Shown: positions 58,441 to 64,000 of the stretch, piece by piece
How positions within the stretch are numbered: the first letter of the stretch is position 1
How the letters are laid out: each line of letters starts with the position of its first letter
NCBI GenBank assembly: GCA_050084985.1
Contig: JBITNC010000001.1
Span: 196,230,001 to 196,294,000 of the forward strand
Direction of reading: 5' to 3'
Length of the DNA stretch: 64,000 bases
Source of the DNA: Nageia nagi
Lineage: Eukaryota > Pinophyta
The notes under the pieces: generated by a model
Told to the model about the DNA's origin: nothing
Database searches by the model: none
Seen by the model: the letters and a program-made list of their open reading frames with translations, nothing else
Position numbers and translations under genes: made by a program

Positions 58441-60287
58441 TAACACAATCCAATTAACATTATGCATTTCAAAAAGTTTTATGTCTAATCTTTTTCATAA
58501 AAATGTGCATTTCTTAGTTTGTTCATACTAACATTTTAAGAAAATAAATCTATAATCTAGCAATGCCATTACATTCTTGGCAATATCATTAGATTTAACT
58601 AATTAAAAATATTAAATTTGTTTCATCCTTTGTAAAAGAAATATTTTGTGCAAATATATTTTGGTTTAGGTGAAAAATTAAGGTTATATACTTCTCCAAA
58701 TGGGATAAAAAAAATTTATGTAGGTTCTACACATCGATACCTTTCCAACTATCTTGATCAAAAGTTATGAATTCTACAAATTGACTATTTTTATAGGGAC
58801 TACAACTATGTTTTTCAAGTGGAGACAATTGGACAAAATATAATGGGTAGTTCTAGATCATGTTTTTATGCTCATTATACTATAATACTACTCTACATTT
58901 TTAAGATATATTTATCTTATAAATATGGTAGTGTAACATGCATCAAGTATCCTTTAGATCAATGCTTTTGCCTTGTGTTGGGCATCGAAGAACATGATGG
59001 AGTATCTTGGAATAATCTTTGAATAATCTTGAAAGAATCCTATACCAATGTATATGCCCTAGGTTGGACATGTGAGCACATGATGGTGGATCTTCTATTA
59101 TATCTTTAGAGGATAAAGTATTCTCAAGGTTTGGGCATAGCATATGATGATAATGTATACATCATGTTGATATTTAGATGGATCACATAATATGAATATG
59201 GTAGATCACATTACATGTGAGCATACTATGTGTGATAGACATGGTATGTTTGATACAAATATGGAGCATGGTATAGTGCTAAGTGTGATGTAACACTAAT
59301 GTACAAAATATGCAGATATCATATGGTATAGAATGAGAATTATATCATGGATTTATGATATGTAAATTATATGATCTAGACGTGAATTTGTTTGACTGTT
59401 CAAAGCATTGATAATACAATATAGATTTTATGCTCCTTTTTCTTATTGAATGTAGCCCAAATTTAGTTAACCAAGATAAATCTCTTTATTTTATAGTGCA
59501 ATTACCTTGTTATTTATTTTTATTGCACTATAATTTGAGCATAGTCTTGTTAGATCCCAAAAAAAGGTCCAAAAATTAATTATTTCTTCATAATCATGGT
59601 AAATCAATGAAAAAGGTATTTCATCTCTTTACTATCATTCTATTTCATTAAATATTGCTTATCAAAATATATCAATATAGTATTTTTTATTTTTGTATCA
59701 TTGTTCATATCATTGGCCTTCTTTGTAATAAAGGGGCACTCTCATCAGCAAATCCATGGGAACATGATGGATTGGGAAACCAATTTGGTCATTACTATCA
59801 TTTTATAGCTTTATAAGGAAGTTTCATTCTTATCATTTGGTACCTTTGTAAGGAAGGTCCATTCATATCAAAATCCATGGCAACATGGTGGCTTGGGAAA
59901 CCAAGCTAATAAATCTAAATTAGTTATCATCTTCTTCATCTTGGTGGGTAAATCACCAAGGATAGGTTTGATTTTCTTATCATACTTATTATATCATGAT
60001 GACTAATATTTATATTTGGGATATCTTGCACAAAATTGTTTCTTATCTAAGCTCTTTTTTAGGTTCCTTTTCCTTTGCCTTGGATTGCTCCTATGATGAG
60101 AGGTCCATCATGTTGCAACCAAGTCAAATACGGGGCATAATATAGGCAAAAAATTAGGGCATTTGAAGCTACCATTGTGAGATAACTTTTCAAAGAGTAC
60201 TTTATTACTTTTATTGTTATATTTTGAATTTATGCTTTGATGATCTTTTATCCCAAAAACATAAAAACATATTCAAAGTGGGGTATT
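58441..60287 (+). other. E2 3' non-coding region with about 950 extra bases
   Basis: 58441-58595 and 59555-60287 match the E1 region 36988-37860 in reverse complement. The intervening roughly 58600-59550 has no counterpart in E1 and is either an insertion here or a loss there. It contains the perfect 12-bp stem-loop at 59491-59533. No gene. Confidence 0.6.
59491..59533. other. Perfect 12-bp inverted repeat
   Basis: ttatagtgcaat (59491-59502) and attgcactataa (59522-59533), exact reverse complements with a 19-base loop. Confidence 0.85.
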
Positions 60288-61014
60288 TATTAATAGTTAA
60301 AAGGGAATTTTAATTTAATTAAAATATGCTTTAAGGTATTTGAACTAATTTATTTAATTTATTAAATAGATGCTATTTTCTATATGCATTCTCATTTACC
60401 TTTATGTTTTATGGTAACATATTAGCTTGGCATCATAATAAGCCTAAGGAGAAGCCTTAGCACTAGACCTATTTTCTATAAAGGTGGAGCGGTTGTGCAT
60501 GATCAAATATATGACATGACATGACATAATCTTGAATCCTTAATAAGTGGAAATATACTTGTGTTAATATTGATTGGTGTTTCTTAACACCACCTATAAT
60601 ATTTGAATTTTTGTTATACTTTGGGCTTTGCATTCTTATGATCTTTCATTCCTTCATGAGCAATAGTATGTGCATCAAAGGTGGGATGATGATACCAAGT
60701 GAAAGGGTGAGGTATTCTAGAATGGTAATCAAGTGACATCATTAGATTTCTAACTAACATTGGATGGAGGTTAGATTTGTGGTTCCATATTTTAATAAAG
60801 CTCATAGTTCATCATATTTTAATTAGATTTTTCCTCCATTCATCATCACATGTAAAGTACAAGTTTCTATCTCCCATAAATCCAATTTTGATAGGTCAAG
60901 GTCAATTAGGTCATTGTAATCTTTCATGTCATTGATTTCCTATTATTTCATAGTTAATTAGTGAATTTAATTATTCTATAAATAACCCTAATTATTATTA
61001 TTTTGGTTATAAAA
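60288..61014 (+). repeat. 3' LTR of E2
   Basis: tattaatagttaaaaggg...ggttataaaa, 727 bp; the ends have decayed from TGTTAACA and ATAACA. Preceded by caaagtggggtatt, the polypurine tract. Confidence 0.88.
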
Positions 61015-61019
61015 TATTG

Positions 61020-62467
61020 ATATAAGATAAATAGTTCATCTTGCCAACCCCTGAACATTAAATATTGGTCGTCGACCTCCTCATCCTCTTGGTCCTAGTC
61101 CTGGTCAAGGTTGAGATCATGGTGGTAATTAACCTTATTTTTCTTCTCTCGTATCCATGATTGAGCATCTTAATCATAGATTTTATGGGTTTATTATAAG
61201 TACAAATTTTATGGGTTACTAAAAAAATCTTTATTTATATTTCATGTTCAATACTCAATGCTTTTCACATGGTATTGATTGTATTTAGCATTAGAGTTTT
61301 ATGAAATTTTTATTGTTGTGTAGAAACTCTTTGTTTAAACCACAAAATGATTTTATTCCTTTGAAATTTGATTTTAAAAAAGAAAAAGAAAAAATATTAT
61401 AGTAATATCAAAGAATAACAAAATACACTATATCAAATGAGTAGAATGATAACTTCTAGAATGAAAAATGTGAATGATTAGGAAAAAAGTAACATCACAT
61501 AAAAGAGATTGAATGACATGGAAATGATCTAAAAATACATTTTGACCCTTATATACTCATCAATTTGATTGATGATAAAACATTACAATTCATCTTGTTT
61601 ATATAAATTCTCAAGCAATTGGGGGCCATGGTTGACATGCTATATGGTGAGAATCAAGGAAAAATGGGTATTACTAACATATGCTCAATGAGTGATAGTG
61701 ATTATCAATAAACATAGTAAAAAGTTCTAAAAAATAAATAAAACACACTTCTCAAAATATGCACCCATATATACAATGTAATGATTATCGATGAATATGG
61801 TTACGAAAAACTTTCAAACCTTAAAACTCAATTTTAAGGGGTTTAAAGGCTCTAAAATGGGGTGATTCATCTAAAACCATAGAAAATTATACGAGCTTTC
61901 CAAAGGTTCAAATGGTTCACAAATTGAAGTTCTATAAGAAACATTATGGTTTTCTAAAGTTGGGGTTTGGATTTGATCTAACTAAAACACAAAAAAATCT
62001 TCAGTGAAATCCTTTCTCTAATAGATGATGCCTTCCTTGATGTGGTTCAATTATAGGTATTTATTCTATTTTTCATAGAGGGGATATATAACTCTTCTGT
62101 TGAGTTGTAGATCTTGGGAAAACTAGTAGTTTGTCAACTCAATCAATATTGGAATAGACTTCCAAGTTCTCCTTTACCTAATATATATCTTCTAAAACAT
62201 CTTTTGAAATAATGTATGCTTATGGGAAAATTCAACCTATGCAAATAGAGGAAACATGAAGCTTGCAGGGTAGTCTCAGGCTCTCAACCTATGAAAACAT
62301 ATGTGCTTCATCTTCCTAAAGCCTTCTTCATGCTCTTCTCTAATTAGAAACCTTTTGATTTTGTTGACTATGAAGGACTTGTTCTTTGATACTACTATGA
62401 TATTTTTTATTTTCTAACAAATTCATAGAATTAAGAATCAGTGAAAGAGATTCATGGGATTTTACAT
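61020..62467 (+). repeat. Tandem macro-repeat, unit b, right part
   Basis: Continues unit b after E2 and aligns with 34990-36260 plus 48634-49137 of unit a, for example catggttgacatgc and gtgattatcaataaa. No gene recognised. Confidence 0.75.
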
Positions 62468-64000
62468 CAATTTATTAATTTTTAGGGATATTTTGAATGA
62501 AATATTGATACCACCTCTAGAAAAATTATGATTTGAAGTGCAAAGTGTATCTAACAGTTATTATTATAATTTAACACAAAAAAAGCTATTAGAAAAGGAT
62601 ATTGGTTGATTTAAATAATTCAAATAATGAAAAGTATGGAAAAATAGAAGAAAGCACTATAGCATGTACTTTTTACATAATATATAAGTGATTAGGATTC
62701 TTAGTTCTGATTGGTAATTTTTCCATCTTTTAATTTTTTTAATGGCTCTTGAGTGATCCATATACAGGATAGTACATGTGTAAAGCTCCAAGCATTTTAC
62801 ATGCTAAGGATTATTTGACACAAAATTAAATTGAAAACCTATCAATCGAGGATAATTTTGAGACTTAAAGTTATGCAATTTTTGTTATGACACATTTCAT
62901 AGTCTAATATTGAATTAAGGGAAAGTAAAGTAATGGGGGAAAGATCTCTTTAGAAATCTTTAACTGTCAATGATTTTTCCTTTTTTTTAAAGGCAATAAT
63001 AGAGCTTCTCTAGTGCTATATAAGGTTTCTCTTCTATGGCTAAATTCCAAAAACTTGTAAGAATGGAAGAGAAAAGAGGGAGAGGGAGAGAGAGAGTGGA
63101 TCATTTTTGAATTTTTGGGCATAATGGGTGACACTGATGTAGATGCTTAGAAAGATGTTGGAGAGGGTAGGTATGATTGATAGTTGTGTGAAGGAACTAA
63201 CTCAAGCAAAGGCTCATTATGAGGCAAAAATGCTAAGGTATTTTTGATGGTATGATGTAGTAGTGTTAGGCATTGGAGGAATGGTTGGGATGGATATAAT
63301 TGTCACCACCAAAAGGGTATCTAAAGAGGATGTCGGGCCAACCATAATTGTATTATATGTCATACTAAGGCTTTTGATCTTTCTTTTTTCCTTATGTTAT
63401 ATGGAGTTCATTTTCTCTATTTTGGTTATGGGTGGTGCCTTTAGATATCTCAAAACCACATTTGGTATGATTTTATTCAAAGAAAAAAATAATATTGTTG
63501 TTGGAATTTTGTTGATGTATTTGAGAATCAATTGTACCAGCCTAAATTCTTCCACTTATACATAGAATGTAAATACATTACTAATTATTTTGTTATTTTA
63601 ATGAATGATACAGTCTAGTTTGTAAGCTTTCACAATACCCATGTATGTTCTGACAAAATGTAGGATCAACTTCAAGATGCACCCTACTCATAAATCAAAT
63701 ATTGGCAAGGGGTGTGAGGTTGGTGATAAACATTATAATAGTGTTTAGATTCATGTATGGCTATGGATTGTTGCTCAAAGATGTTAAAATCTATAACTAG
63801 TAATAGTATATATTCCACTCAATATCATGCAATATAGTGTTCTATAATATATTCTTTATCTTTATTTTATGTAAAAAAATATGAGCATTGTATTGTTCTC
63901 AATATGAATGTTTTCATATAATATTTGCGATTAATTCCCCTATCGATACAATTTATTCCATAATTAGTAATTTATGTAACTCATTCAAAAATCAACAAGG
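62468..64000 (+). repeat. Tandem macro-repeat, unit c, partial
   Basis: Third unit, cut by the window end. Aligns with 49138-50660 and 32480-33990 throughout, for example aagctattggaaaaggatatt-type and ctcatccaaaaatcaacaagg-type phrases. Confidence 0.8.
63063..63485 (+). pseudogene. CAT-type amino acid transporter N-terminal fragment (unit c)
   Basis: Leader from the ATG at 63063, then a frame change into LGIGGMVGMDIIVTTKRVSK, LCYMEFIFSILVMGGAF and YLKTTFG. It covers the same part of the transporter as units a and b and ends at the same place. Confidence 0.72.

Larger units (their letters stand above)
51642..61014 (+). mobile_element. Ty3/gypsy element E2 (same family as E1, opposite orientation)
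   Basis: Plus-oriented, 9.37 kb. A truncated 5' LTR at 51642-52081, gag, protease, spacer, RT, RNase H, second RNase H, integrase, non-coding region, 3' LTR at 60288-61014. Flanks are tgttg (51637-51641) and tattg (61015-61019), a 5-bp target duplication with one later change. The flanks joined together (gagttaggatgttg, gatataag) match the unoccupied site in unit a at about 34975-34995. No intact frame. Confidence 0.9.

Overview
The window reads as nuclear DNA of a seed plant. Intergenic sequence is very AT-rich, genes are sparse and intron-containing, and most of the DNA is plant retrotransposon (Ty1/copia, Ty3/gypsy with dual RNase H, chromodomain-type gypsy, plant L1-type LINEs). Plant-specific protein families are present: PPR-DYW proteins and an ACOS5/4CL-like acyl-CoA synthetase. 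Old, strongly diverged elements that were never purged, plus several PPR-DYW remnants, fit a gymnosperm such as a conifer. That lineage call is inference; the sequence alone does not prove it.

Layout. 1-0.8 kb: first exon and promoter of an ACOS5/4CL-like gene (minus strand), running off the left edge; it is the only intact-looking gene. 1.26-4.47 kb: an internally deleted copia element (minus). 4.5-10.1 kb: gene-free DNA with a chromodomain-gypsy end, a small terminal-inverted-repeat element and a LINE scrap. 10.1-12.0 kb: a full-length but broken PPR-DYW gene (minus). 12.15-18.3 kb: an older dispersed repeat split by a complete-length dead LINE (12778-18031) with a perfect 12-bp target duplication; a second copy of that repeat at 22.19-22.98 kb carries the unoccupied site. 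19.3-22.0 kb: inverted subterminal repeats around a tRNA-like SINE head and the 3' end of another copia element. 22.98-28.6 kb: remains of gypsy element E3. 28.67-31.47 kb: a young, non-autonomous LTR retrotransposon with 232-bp LTRs differing by one base, a perfect PBS, a 5-bp target duplication and structured leader hairpins.

31.5-64 kb: a DnaJ first-exon fragment lies just before a tandem array of about 4-kb units (at least two full periods and a partial third). Each unit carries the same N-terminal piece of a cationic amino acid transporter (CAT) gene. Two gypsy elements of one family invaded the array in opposite orientations: E1 (minus, 36261-48628, TSD cctat) in the first unit and E2 (plus, 51642-61014) in the second. 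E1 was itself invaded by about 3.9 kb (about 41.63-45.53 kb) that contains rearranged PPR-DYW fragments.

How it works together. There is no operon-like or pathway organisation. The acyl-CoA synthetase is the only candidate functional gene; the rest records layered insertion, host-gene fragment duplication and decay. The relative order can be read directly: array and dispersed repeats first, then gypsy/LINE/copia insertions, then the insert inside E1, with the 28.67-31.46 kb element among the most recent events.
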